DNA of 46,598 nucleotides from Acidobacteriaceae bacterium (GTDB lineage Bacteria > Acidobacteriota > Terriglobia > Terriglobales > Acidobacteriaceae): positions 1 to 46,598 of the forward strand of contig PLIO01000172.1 in the NCBI GenBank assembly GCA_003140075.1, read 5' to 3'. The notes under the pieces were generated by a model, which was given only the letters and a program-made list of their open reading frames with translations, made no database searches and was not told the DNA's origin. Shown here one piece after another: positions 31,138 to 38,617 of the stretch (positions are counted from its first letter, which is position 1; every line of letters begins with the position of its first letter). The position numbers and the translations under genes were made by a program.

Positions 31138-33315
31138 CTAGCCACTTGTACCGAAGAACTCCTCGACCACTCGCAACTCGGTAGTTTTCTTGTAATTGGG
31201 CAGGCTCTCGATGAACACGCGGCCGTACTGCTTCTTCAGGATGCGGTTATCGAGCAGGACCAGCAGGCCGCGGTCGTGCAGTGAGCGGATAAGGCGTCCG
31301 AAGCCTTGTTTCAGCGTGATCACCGCCGCCGGCACTTGATACTGGAAAAATGCGTTGCCGCCATCGGCGTCAATCGCCTTCACCCGCGCGGCTACAACTG
31401 GGTCGCTGGGCACGGCAAACGGCAGGCGATCGATGATCACGCAACTCAACTGTTCGCCCTGCACGTCCACGCCCTGCCAGAACGACGAAGTCGCAAACAG
31501 CACCGCGTTCGGCGTTAGGCGAAACTCCTCGAGCAGCGCGCTCTTCGGCGCGTCGCCCTGGCGCAGCATGGGGAACTCCAAACGGCCCAGCAGCCTCTGG
31601 TAAACGTCGTTCATCTGCGCGTAGCTGGTGAAGAGCACGAAGGCGCGTCCGCGCGTGATCTCGAGCAGCTTGCGAATGCGTTCCGCTGCCAGAGTGGCAA
31701 ACTGCGGCGTCCGCGCATCGGGCAAGTCGGGGGGAACATAAAATAGAGCCTGATTTTCGTAGTCAAAGTGCGAGGGCAGCACTGACTCGCGCGCATGCTC
31801 CATCCCCAGGCGCTGCCGGATGTACTCGAAACCTCCGCCGACGGCGAGCGTGGCCGAAGTCAGCACGGCGCACTCGAGTTTTGACCACAGGCATTCGCGG
31901 AGGATAGGGCCGACATCAATTGGCGTAGCCTGCAGAAAAACGTTCTGCCTTCCGCGAGCGTTTCCCTCAGGAGCTGAAGCCCCTTGCCCAAACTGCCCTT
32001 TTTCGGCACCCTTCGGCGCGCTTCGCTTGCTCAGGGCAGGCTCAGAGCTGAAGCCGTGCCCTTCCCGTTTGTTGGTTCGCCCGCCCCGGCGCTCGATCCA
32101 AAATACCGTGTTGCGATCATCGGACTCCATGGCAAAACCGAGTTGCACTTGGAGTTCCTGAGCCCGCCGCACAAAGTTGAAAATTTCCTCCGGTTTCTGC
32201 GTCAGGCCTTCGAGTTCGCCGGCGAGCCGCAGCAAAGACTGATTGAGCGCGAGAAACTCATCTCCGTTCTCTTCGAGAAACTCTCGGCGATTCTCGAAGG
32301 CAAAGCGCCCTTCGCCGGGCGGCAGCAATGAAAAGAAAAACTGCGACCGCTCCCGCAAACTGCCGAGCGCTCCCGAAAGCGATGCGGACATCATCCGGTT
32401 ATGTTGCAGCGAGGTTTCCACGTCGCGCGCCAAGTCGTCGACGCGCAAGTTGCTGACAGAGATTCCGAAGTAGTTCCCCGCCACGTCTTCCAGTTCGTGA
32501 GCCTCATCGAAGATCACTGCCGCGGCTTCGGGCAGAATGCCTGCGTCGGGCGCGCCCTCGGCTTGCAACTTGATGGCAAGATCGGCGAAAAAGAGATGAT
32601 GGTTGACTATGATAATGTCGCTCTCCATCCCGCGCCGGCGCATTTCGGTAATGAAACAGCGCTCCCACTCGCTGCACTTCTGCCCGATGCAGGCGTCAGA
32701 CCGAGCATCCAGCTTGTGCCAGAGCGCGCTGGCCTCGGGAAGTTCGGCCAGTTCTGCCCGGTCGCCGGTGGCGGTGGTTTTTTCCCAAGCCGCAATCGCG
32801 CGATATTGCTCGATCTCCTCCAATCCGCTTAGGACCGGCTGATCGGTAAGGTCATAAAGTTTTTTCCGGCACAAATAGTTGTTGCGGCCTTTCATGTAGC
32901 AGACGGACAATCGGCCAGGTCCCCGACTCGGCTGGACAGCCGAGGCGGCTGTCCCTACATGGTCTCCGTACAGAGCGTGTTCCAGGAAAGGAATGTCCTT
33001 GTAGAAGAGTTGTTCCTGCAGATTCTTCGTGCCGGTCGAGATGATTACGCGCTTGCCCGAGCGGATCACCGGCATCAGGTAGGCGAGCGTTTTTCCCGTA
33101 CCCGTGCCGGCTTCCACGATCAGGTGACGTTTTTCTTCGAGTGCCTGCTCGACTGCCTGCGCCATTTGCAACTGCCCGCGCCGGTATTCATAGGCGGGAT
33201 GGGTGCGCGCAAGCACTCCGCCGGGCGCAAAGAATTGATAGAGCGAAGCGTCCTTACCGCCGGGCGCGGGGCGGTTGGGGATTGAAGGAGAAACGGGTTG
33301 GGAACCTAAAGCCAC
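31138..33315 (-). CDS. dinG: DinG-type ATP-dependent DNA helicase
   Basis: Superfamily 2 iron-sulfur helicase of the XPD/DinG class. Seen: Walker A EAGTGTGKT, motif STGTKNLQEQL, the FeS-cluster cysteines (VCYMKGRNNYLC, CIGQKCSEWERCF), IIVNHHL, the DEAH box (FDEAH), then the C-terminal helicase motifs TSATL, FVLFTSYAQ, ATSSFWQGVD and KQGFGRLIRS. The frame extends to 33363, but the GTG at 33315 is used because a -10 element lies at 33326-33331 inside the longer form. Two stretches are foreign to the family and made of repeats: about 15 residues just before RLSVCYMKG, and about 40 residues before NVFLQATPID. Neither breaks the frame. Confidence 0.92.
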   Translation of the reverse strand: MALGSQPVSPSIPNRPAPGGKDASLYQFFAPGGVLARTHPAYEYRRGQLQMAQAVEQALEEKRHLIVEAGTGTGKTLAYLMPVIRSGKRVIISTGTKNLQEQLFYKDIPFLEHALYGDHVGTAASAVQPSRGPGRLSVCYMKGRNNYLCRKKLYDLTDQPVLSGLEEIEQYRAIAAWEKTTATGDRAELAELPEASALWHKLDARSDACIGQKCSEWERCFITEMRRRGMESDIIIVNHHLFFADLAIKLQAEGAPDAGILPEAAAVIFDEAHELEDVAGNYFGISVSNLRVDDLARDVETSLQHNRMMSASLSGALGSLRERSQFFFSLLPPGEGRFAFENRREFLEENGDEFLALNQSLLRLAGELEGLTQKPEEIFNFVRRAQELQVQLGFAMESDDRNTVFWIERRGGRTNKREGHGFSSEPALSKRSAPKGAEKGQFGQGASAPEGNARGRQNVFLQATPIDVGPILRECLWSKLECAVLTSATLAVGGGFEYIRQRLGMEHARESVLPSHFDYENQALFYVPPDLPDARTPQFATLAAERIRKLLEITRGRAFVLFTSYAQMNDVYQRLLGRLEFPMLRQGDAPKSALLEEFRLTPNAVLFATSSFWQGVDVQGEQLSCVIIDRLPFAVPSDPVVAARVKAIDADGGNAFFQYQVPAAVITLKQGFGRLIRSLHDRGLLVLLDNRILKKQYGRVFIESLPNYKKTTELRVVEEFFGTSG
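31965..32075. repeat. Repeat block in frame inside dinG (second insertion)
   Basis: CTCAGGAGCTGAAGCCCC (31966-) and CTCAGAGCTGAAGCC (32040-) are near-direct repeats flanking a GC-rich middle with CTTCGGCGCGCTTCG. It encodes Ser/Lys/Gly-rich residues (SSEPALSKRSAPKGAEKG) that have no place in the conserved DinG core. Confidence 0.6.
32918..32958 (-). repeat. Family A palindrome in frame inside dinG
   Basis: Minus-strand GGACAGCCG-CCT-CGGCTGTCC (32933-32953) preceded by CCATGTAG: the same element as the intergenic copies at 3947-3973 and 8137-8163, inverted. It encodes HVGTAASAVQPSR between LEHALYG and the FeS-cluster region. Confidence 0.8.
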
Positions 33316-33324
33316 GGGAGTCTC

Positions 33325-33331
33325 TATAATA
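33325..33331. promoter_or_regulatory. Overlapping -10 elements of divergent dinG and der
   Basis: TATAAT on the plus strand (33325-33330) would start der about 32 nt before its TTG. The minus strand reads TATTAT (33326-33331), suited to dinG starting close to its GTG. No -35 element is convincing in either direction. Confidence 0.4.
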
Positions 33332-33368
33332 AGGGTTCCCAGCGATCGGCAGCTGTTCGCCACTCATT

Positions 33369-34853
33369 TTGACTCAGCCCACATACAACTCGACCAGCAC
33401 TCTGGCCACCAACGCAGCCGGCGTTCCGACGCTTGCCATCGTGGGCCGACCCAACGTAGGCAAGTCCACGCTGTTCAACCGCATTGTAGGGTCGCGCCGA
33501 GCCATAGTTGGCGACGAGCCGGGCATCACTCGCGACCGGCTCTACGGCGACGCCGAGTGGCGCGGCCGCCGCATTCGCATCATCGACACCGGCGGCATTC
33601 TCCCTGAGGACAAGGATTTTATCCCATCGGAAATTTTTCGCCAGGCGCGGGTTGCGTTCGAGGAGGCGGCTGCGATCATCATGGTCGTCGATGGGCGTGC
33701 TGAACTGGCCGGACCTGATCTTGAGCTGGTTCGCCTGCTGAGAAAGACTGGGCGTCCGCTGTTTCTCGCCGTGAACAAAGCTGACAGCGAGAAGCAGGCG
33801 TCCATCGTCGATGAGTTCCATCGTTTGGGGATTCAGCAGATGTTTCCGATTTCCGCCGAGCACGGGCGCGGGATCGACGACCTGCTGGATGCGGTGCTTG
33901 AGATCTTGCCGCCGCCCGCCGAAGGCTTAAACACAGAGGACACAGGGGTCACCGAGGAAGCGCAGAGAACTCGAACGGGAGACGAATCTGCCTCGGAACC
34001 TGAACCGGTGTACGAGACTAAGGTTGCCATCATCGGCCACCCGAACGTTGGCAAGTCCACGCTGCTGAACTGCCTTACGGCCTCTGACCGAGCCATTGTT
34101 TCGCCCATTCCAGGTACCACGCGCGATGCGGTGGATGAAATCGTCGAACGCGACGGGCGCCGATTTCGCTTCATCGACACTGCCGGTATCCGGCGCAAGG
34201 GCAAGACTCATCTGATGGCCGAGAAGCTTTCTGTTGTGATGGCACGCAAGCATCTGGAAGCGGCTGACATTGCGTTGCTGGTGATCGACGCCACGGAAGG
34301 GGTGAGCCAGCTCGACGCCGCCATCGCCGGATACGCGCACGAGAGCGGACGGTCGATGATTATCGTGGTCAATAAATGGGATCTGATCGCGACTGGCGAT
34401 CTAAAACCCGGCAGGCCGTCGAAGGCCATGCGGATGCGGGAAAGCAAGCGGCCGGGCGACCGTGTGGCTTACGAAGAGCGCCTGCGTTACGATCTCAAAT
34501 TCCTGAACTACGCGCCTATCGTTTTTGTTTCGGCGCACACCGGTAAAGGGACGGAGAAGATCTTTCCGCTGCTCGAACAGGTCGCGACTGAGCGCCGCAA
34601 GCGCATTTCAACCTCGGCGATGAACCGATTTATCGAGACTGTGGACTTTGAGCGCGCGTCGGTTCCTATGCGGTCGCGGGTGAAGATTCTCTACATGACG
34701 CAGGCATCGGTGGCACCGCCAACGTTTGTGCTTTTTACGAACCGGGCGGTGAAGCTGCATTTTTCTTATCAGAGGTTCCTGGAGAATCAGATTCGGGAGG
34801 CTTTTGGGTTTTTGGGGACGCCGATTTGGATTAAGAATCGAGCGAGGAATTAG
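33369..34853 (+). CDS. der: Ribosome-assembly GTPase Der (EngA)
   Basis: Essential tandem GTPase acting in 50S maturation. G domain 1: GRPNVGKST (26-34), DEPGITRDR, DTGG, NKAD. G domain 2: GHPNVGKST (about 221), PGTTRDAVD, DTAGIRRKGK, NKWD. A C-terminal KH-like domain follows (VPMRSRVKILYMTQASVAPP, FVLFTNRAVKLHFSYQRFLENQIRE). 494 residues is longer than the usual 440-470. The linker between the G domains (about 186-215) includes GLNTEDTGVTEEAQRTRTG, encoded by a CACAGAGGACACAGG-like stretch resembling intergenic repeats. The start is TTG with no clear ribosome-binding site; no ATG is available before the first GTPase motif. Confidence 0.95.
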   Translation: MTQPTYNSTSTLATNAAGVPTLAIVGRPNVGKSTLFNRIVGSRRAIVGDEPGITRDRLYGDAEWRGRRIRIIDTGGILPEDKDFIPSEIFRQARVAFEEAAAIIMVVDGRAELAGPDLELVRLLRKTGRPLFLAVNKADSEKQASIVDEFHRLGIQQMFPISAEHGRGIDDLLDAVLEILPPPAEGLNTEDTGVTEEAQRTRTGDESASEPEPVYETKVAIIGHPNVGKSTLLNCLTASDRAIVSPIPGTTRDAVDEIVERDGRRFRFIDTAGIRRKGKTHLMAEKLSVVMARKHLEAADIALLVIDATEGVSQLDAAIAGYAHESGRSMIIVVNKWDLIATGDLKPGRPSKAMRMRESKRPGDRVAYEERLRYDLKFLNYAPIVFVSAHTGKGTEKIFPLLEQVATERRKRISTSAMNRFIETVDFERASVPMRSRVKILYMTQASVAPPTFVLFTNRAVKLHFSYQRFLENQIREAFGFLGTPIWIKNRARN

Positions 34854-34871
34854 AGGGAAGAAAGGGCAGTC

Positions 34872-35306
34872 ATGTTGCGAAGGCTGGCTGGGACCTGGTT
34901 TCTACTATCAATCTGTTCTTTTAGCTCTTTTGGTCAAACCTCGGCAAATTCCACATCGATTCTACGTGTGAAGAAATTCGTCGGCCCGGCTTACCCGGCT
35001 GCTGCACGCAAAAATCGGATGCAAGGCACCACTGCTACTGAACTTCATGTTCGGTCGGACGGTACGGTCGATTCGGTGAAGGTTGTCATGTCACATCCCG
35101 TGTTTCACGATTACGTCGAGGCTGCATTACGACGGTGGGTATTCGAGCCTGCCACAGGATCCGGGAATCTCAGGGTAACCGTCTCGTTCAAACTACAGGC
35201 TTGCGACGAAGGACTGCGATCGACCGAAACGCGCATCGAAGCCGACTTCCCGGACTTGGTGGAAGTCACGGCGTGTCTCGACCCCGTCGTCACAAGCATC
35301 AATTAA
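34872..35306 (+). CDS. Exported protein with TonB C-terminal-like domain
   Basis: 144 residues: a signal peptide (MLRRLAGTWFLLSICSFSSF, cut near FGQ), then a TonB/TolA C-terminal fold with KKFVGPAYPAAARKNRMQGT, VRSDGTVDSVKVVMSHPVF, AALRRWVFEPATG. No transmembrane anchor or proline-rich spacer is present, so it is not a full TonB and probably is a periplasmic single-domain protein. AAAGGG lies 6 nt before the ATG; der ends only 18 nt upstream, so both may share a transcript. Its exact role is unknown. Confidence 0.8.
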   Translation: MLRRLAGTWFLLSICSFSSFGQTSANSTSILRVKKFVGPAYPAAARKNRMQGTTATELHVRSDGTVDSVKVVMSHPVFHDYVEAALRRWVFEPATGSGNLRVTVSFKLQACDEGLRSTETRIEADFPDLVEVTACLDPVVTSIN

Positions 35307-35332
35307 CTCCCCATTAGCGTAGAAGGAAACAA

Positions 35333-35764
35333 TCACTTCCCCGCCACATCCCGATCCATGGTCAGCAGCCCTACGCGCTGCACGCCGGCGTGATGGGCCA
35401 CATCGATCACATCGGCGACATACTGGAAATCGACATCGGCATCGCCGCGCACGAAGACTATTTTCTCGGCACGCTTCAAGTAGATTTCGGCGAGGCGGGT
35501 TTCCAGATCTTCCCAGCGCACGCCTTCCTGATTGATCTTTACGGTTGGGGGCTGATCTTTCGTTGTCCACACTACCTGGATGACGACCGTGCGCGATTGC
35601 GATGCTTCCGCCGTCTGCTTTGGGTCGGGCTGCGGAATCTGCGCGGTTTCTCCCTCCTCTTTGTCCATCGACACCACGACCATGAAAACAATGATCAACG
35701 TCAGCAGCACATCGATTAGCGGTGTGACGTTGATCTCGGGACCGCGCGCACCTTTGCCTGCCAT
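35333..35764 (-). CDS. exbD: ExbD/TolR-type biopolymer transport protein
   Basis: 143 residues with one N-terminal transmembrane helix (INVTPLIDVLLTLIIVFMVV) bearing the proton-channel Asp in PLIDVLL, and a periplasmic domain (VRWEDLETRLAEIYLKRAEK, VFVRGDADVDFQYVADVID). It energises TonB with ExbB. No exbB is adjacent. The frame extends 75 codons upstream, but that part is translated from a dispersed repeat; the ATG at 35764 (MAGKGARGPEINVTP) is the family-like start. It converges with the TonB-like gene 26 bp away. Confidence 0.9.
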   Translation of the reverse strand: MAGKGARGPEINVTPLIDVLLTLIIVFMVVVSMDKEEGETAQIPQPDPKQTAEASQSRTVVIQVVWTTKDQPPTVKINQEGVRWEDLETRLAEIYLKRAEKIVFVRGDADVDFQYVADVIDVAHHAGVQRVGLLTMDRDVAGK

Positions 35765-35896
35765 TGAGAATGATATGGAAAACTCCTCGGCTTCGGTTTG
35801 GCACGCGCGTGTCTGCAGGATCAGACACCTGAGGCGGTGTGAGAGTTCCCCAGTGGGCCGCTGAAAAGCCCCCGATGGGCACAAAACGCGACCACG

Positions 35897-35958
35897 GGGG
35901 CTGAAACCCGCATTGATTTTGCGAGCTTTACGCGGCGCTGAAGCGCCGCTCTTCCACG
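35897..35958 (+). repeat. Dispersed repeat, family C, second copy
   Basis: GGGGGCTGAAACCC, CATTGATTTTGCGAGC, then GCGGCGCTGAAGCGCCGC follow in the same order as at 19121-19187. It lies upstream of exbD and after the membrane-protein gene. Confidence 0.6.
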
Positions 35959-36011
35959 GTACTTCACGCATTTGTGAGTTTTTCCGCACCTCCTAGCGCT
36001 TGTTCGCCGGT

Positions 36012-37106
36012 TTATCCGGCAGGCTCAGGAGCGGGCGGCAACGGGGGTGGTTGTTGCGGTGTGTACAGAAATGGCGTCGGCGCGACTGCTGCCGGATACA
36101 GTGCCGCGCTTAGGGCCGGATAGCATGCGGCAAAGAAATAAATCGAATAGGCCGGGAAGAAGACGATGACCGGAACCGAAAGCAGCGCGATCATATAGAG
36201 AAAAATTGCCAGTAGGATGATGCCTATCACCACCGCCAGAGTAATCGTATAAACGTTCCAGGTGAGACCGGCGCTTTTCCCTGTCAGGACGGCGAGGATG
36301 CTGAGTCCGATGGTGGGTATGGCTACGAGCAGGCCAAGAATCAGTGCGGCGATTCCAACCACGATGCCGGCGCCGATGGCCATCAGAATCTTCATACCGA
36401 TGTATCCCGCGTATCTGGCTTTTTCGGCTTCGATCATGGGCCACAGCCGGCGCCAGCCTTCCATGACGCTAATTTCTTCCAGCGCCATTTGCGGCACGAC
36501 AAAATCCTTGGTCAGCACAAAGATCACGGCCATGGATACAAAGAAAATCAGCAGCAGGAGAAAAAGAATAATTCCACCCAGCACCAGGGCGAGGATGTGC
36601 TCCCGTGGTTCCTTGAACCATCCCAACGCAAATGCGAAGCCTGCGGGAATGCCGACCAGCAAAATGAGGCCCGCCATTGTGACCAGCAGATAAACCAATT
36701 GCCACAGGAAGTAGCGCAGGCCCGTACCCTGCCTGCGGCTCCAGCCGGCGCGAATGTGGCACTCCTTTGCCATCACGCTATCGAACAAGACGAACCGCAT
36801 CACGCTGCTGATGTACATCAAGATGATGCCAAACACCAGAGCGGCAATCACCAGGACCGCGATAAGGGCGCCCACGACGGCGGGATCGATTCCCGACCAT
36901 GGAAGGTCCATGAACTGACGCTGCGTGGAGGGTTGGTGGGGGAAGTTGAAATTAGAGCCGTTGAATCCGCCGCCGGAGCCGAGTTCTCCGGCCAGCAACC
37001 CGACCACGGCGAGCTTGGTCCATTGCCAGAAGCGAAAAGGCTGGAAGAGTTGCTGGCGGGTATGTTGGAAGGCGAGAGGAATCGCGTCTACGGCGGAGAT
37101 TGGCAA
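36012..37106 (-). CDS. Polytopic membrane protein of unknown function
   Basis: 364 residues with about six hydrophobic helices: WTKLAVVGLLAGELG, VVGALIAVLVIAALVFGIIL, FLWQLVYLLVTMAGLILLVG, IILFLLLLIFFVSMAVIFVL, AIGAGIVVGIAALILGLLVA, ITLAVVIGIILLAIFLYMIA. The order resembles the DUF7544/glycerophosphodiester phosphodiesterase membrane-domain type proteins, but the match is not certain. The C-terminus is proline-rich (PQQPPPLPPAPEP). No ribosome-binding site is obvious before MPISAVDAIPLAFQ. It follows the permease genes on the same strand. Confidence 0.75.
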   Translation of the reverse strand: MPISAVDAIPLAFQHTRQQLFQPFRFWQWTKLAVVGLLAGELGSGGGFNGSNFNFPHQPSTQRQFMDLPWSGIDPAVVGALIAVLVIAALVFGIILMYISSVMRFVLFDSVMAKECHIRAGWSRRQGTGLRYFLWQLVYLLVTMAGLILLVGIPAGFAFALGWFKEPREHILALVLGGIILFLLLLIFFVSMAVIFVLTKDFVVPQMALEEISVMEGWRRLWPMIEAEKARYAGYIGMKILMAIGAGIVVGIAALILGLLVAIPTIGLSILAVLTGKSAGLTWNVYTITLAVVIGIILLAIFLYMIALLSVPVIVFFPAYSIYFFAACYPALSAALYPAAVAPTPFLYTPQQPPPLPPAPEPAG

Positions 37107-37190
37107 AGCGCACCTCGGTCTACAGATGACTCAGCAGTAAGGTACTGCTACGGCCGCTGCGGAGCAAATTAATTCGGCAAGGCGACAGAA

Positions 37191-37286
37191 AGTTAGAAGT
37201 AAGAAGTCAGAATGCAGAAGTAAAGTCAAAGGCGTCAGCGTCCGTGCCTGCTTTTACTTCTGCATTTTGACTTCTTACTTCTGACT
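37191..37286. repeat. Long heptamer-iterated hairpin between membrane-protein and permease genes
   Basis: Arms of 34 nt (37191-37224 and 37253-37286) pair with two mismatches around a 28-nt loop. Each arm is built of consecutive 7-nt words (AGAAGTA, AGAAGTC, AGAATGC). It lies 5 nt after the stop codon of the upstream permease gene. Confidence 0.75.
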
Positions 37287-37291
37287 CTTCT

Positions 37292-38548
37292 CTATTCGTA
37301 TCTTAACGCCTCCACCGGGTCCAGCTTTGACGCACGAAAAGCCGGGACCAGTCCGCTGATCACGCCCACCAGGAGCAGAGCGGCACTGGAAAGCACGACC
37401 GTCATCAACGAAATCCGCAGGTGAATATCGCCCTGCCCGGAATCATCTTCGAAGAGCGGACCCATCATGGGCATGGTGCCCACGGCCCAGGCGATCAAGT
37501 AGGAGAGCGCCACTCCGATGGCGCCGCCCAAGAGCATGATCAACAAAGTCTCGGCCAGAAACTGCAGCTTGATGTGCCGCTTGCGCGCGCCCAGAGCGCG
37601 GCGCAGGCCGATCTCGCGAATCCGTTCATCCACCGAGACCAGCATGATATTCATTACGCCCACGCCGCCGATCCCTAACGTCAACGTTCCAACGAAGGCA
37701 AGCAGTACTTGCAGTCCAATTGTCAACGCGTCAATTACTGGACGGAATTCGTCTCTCCCGAACATCTGAATGGCTTTCGGGTCGGTGGACGAGAAATTCT
37801 GCCGCGTGGCCAGCGCGGCCAGCACCTGCGCCATTGCCTTTTTTTCGAACTGGGGCGCGATCGGCTCAAACAAGAGCACAGCGGCGTAACGCGTGTTCCA
37901 AAGATCTCCGGCGGTCGAGTAAGGAATCCACGCCGAATCGTCATCGCTGCTGAAGTAATTACTGAGTTGAATTTTGCGCGCCATCACGCCGATTACAGTG
38001 AAGCGCACGCCGCCCACTTCCACAGTCTCACCGACCGCGGGGCGGCCGCTGAAAAGCTGTTCCTTGGTGCGGCCGCCGAGAAAGATCACGCGGCGCCGCT
38101 CGAGTTCGTCCCCAGCGTCGATCCAGCGGCCCTCGGAAGGCACTTCGTTGCGCATCTCGCCATACTCGGGACAAACTCCGCGAACCGCGGCCGTGCCGAC
38201 TAAGCGGTCGCCGTAAGCGATTCCCGGCCGGCTCACGGTTTCGCGGCAGACGTGCCGAACCAACGGCGCTGTGGCTTTCACCATGTCCACGTCCGACTGT
38301 TCGATCACAACTTTCTTTCCCGCGCGCTGCCCGCCAGGCTGCTCGCTGGTTTGCTGCGGCCAGCAAATCACCACACTTTTGCCGAACGCATCGAAGCCAT
38401 GCACCAGAACGCTGCGGAAGCTGCTGCCATAAGCAATCAGCAAGGTAACGGTCGCAATGCCCCAGACGATGCCCAACATGGTGAGGAAGCTGCGCGTCAG
38501 GTTGCGCTTCAGGGCGATCCAGGCTTCGAGAATGATTTCGATCAGCAT
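37292..38548 (-). CDS. MacB-type ABC transporter permease (second of pair)
   Basis: About 418 residues. An N-terminal helix (LTRSFLTMLGIVWGIATVTLLI), a MacB-like periplasmic domain (VGTAAVRGVCPEYGEM, GRPAVGETVEVGG) and a C-terminal FtsX module with three helices (LQVLLAFVGTLTLGIGGVGVMNIM, LLGGAIGVALSYLIAW, VVLSSAALLLVGVISGLVPA), ending KLDPVEALRYE. The ATG at 38548 is used; a TTG two codons earlier falls in a repeat. No ATPase gene is adjacent. It pairs with the next gene upstream, of the same type and strand; both subunits may form one transporter with a remote ATPase. Confidence 0.9.
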   Translation of the reverse strand: MLIEIILEAWIALKRNLTRSFLTMLGIVWGIATVTLLIAYGSSFRSVLVHGFDAFGKSVVICWPQQTSEQPGGQRAGKKVVIEQSDVDMVKATAPLVRHVCRETVSRPGIAYGDRLVGTAAVRGVCPEYGEMRNEVPSEGRWIDAGDELERRRVIFLGGRTKEQLFSGRPAVGETVEVGGVRFTVIGVMARKIQLSNYFSSDDDSAWIPYSTAGDLWNTRYAAVLLFEPIAPQFEKKAMAQVLAALATRQNFSSTDPKAIQMFGRDEFRPVIDALTIGLQVLLAFVGTLTLGIGGVGVMNIMLVSVDERIREIGLRRALGARKRHIKLQFLAETLLIMLLGGAIGVALSYLIAWAVGTMPMMGPLFEDDSGQGDIHLRISLMTVVLSSAALLLVGVISGLVPAFRASKLDPVEALRYE

Positions 38549-38552
38549 AAAC

Positions 38553-38613
38553 AATTTGGTAATTGAGTAATTTAGTAAATTTTCAAATTACTAAATTACG
38601 AAATTACTAAATT
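38553..38613. repeat. AT-rich iterated hairpin between the two permease genes
   Basis: Arms 38553-38582 and 38585-38613 pair with about four mismatches. They are made of TAATTTAG/TAATTTCG-like 8-nt words. It fills nearly all of the 69-bp gap and is strikingly AT-rich against GC-rich neighbours. Confidence 0.75.
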
Positions 38614-38617
38614 CTTC

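Noticed and set aside
35765..35989. N-terminal extension of exbD
   Set aside because: Not ExbD-like; part of it comes from the family C repeat, and the helix motif begins just after 35764.
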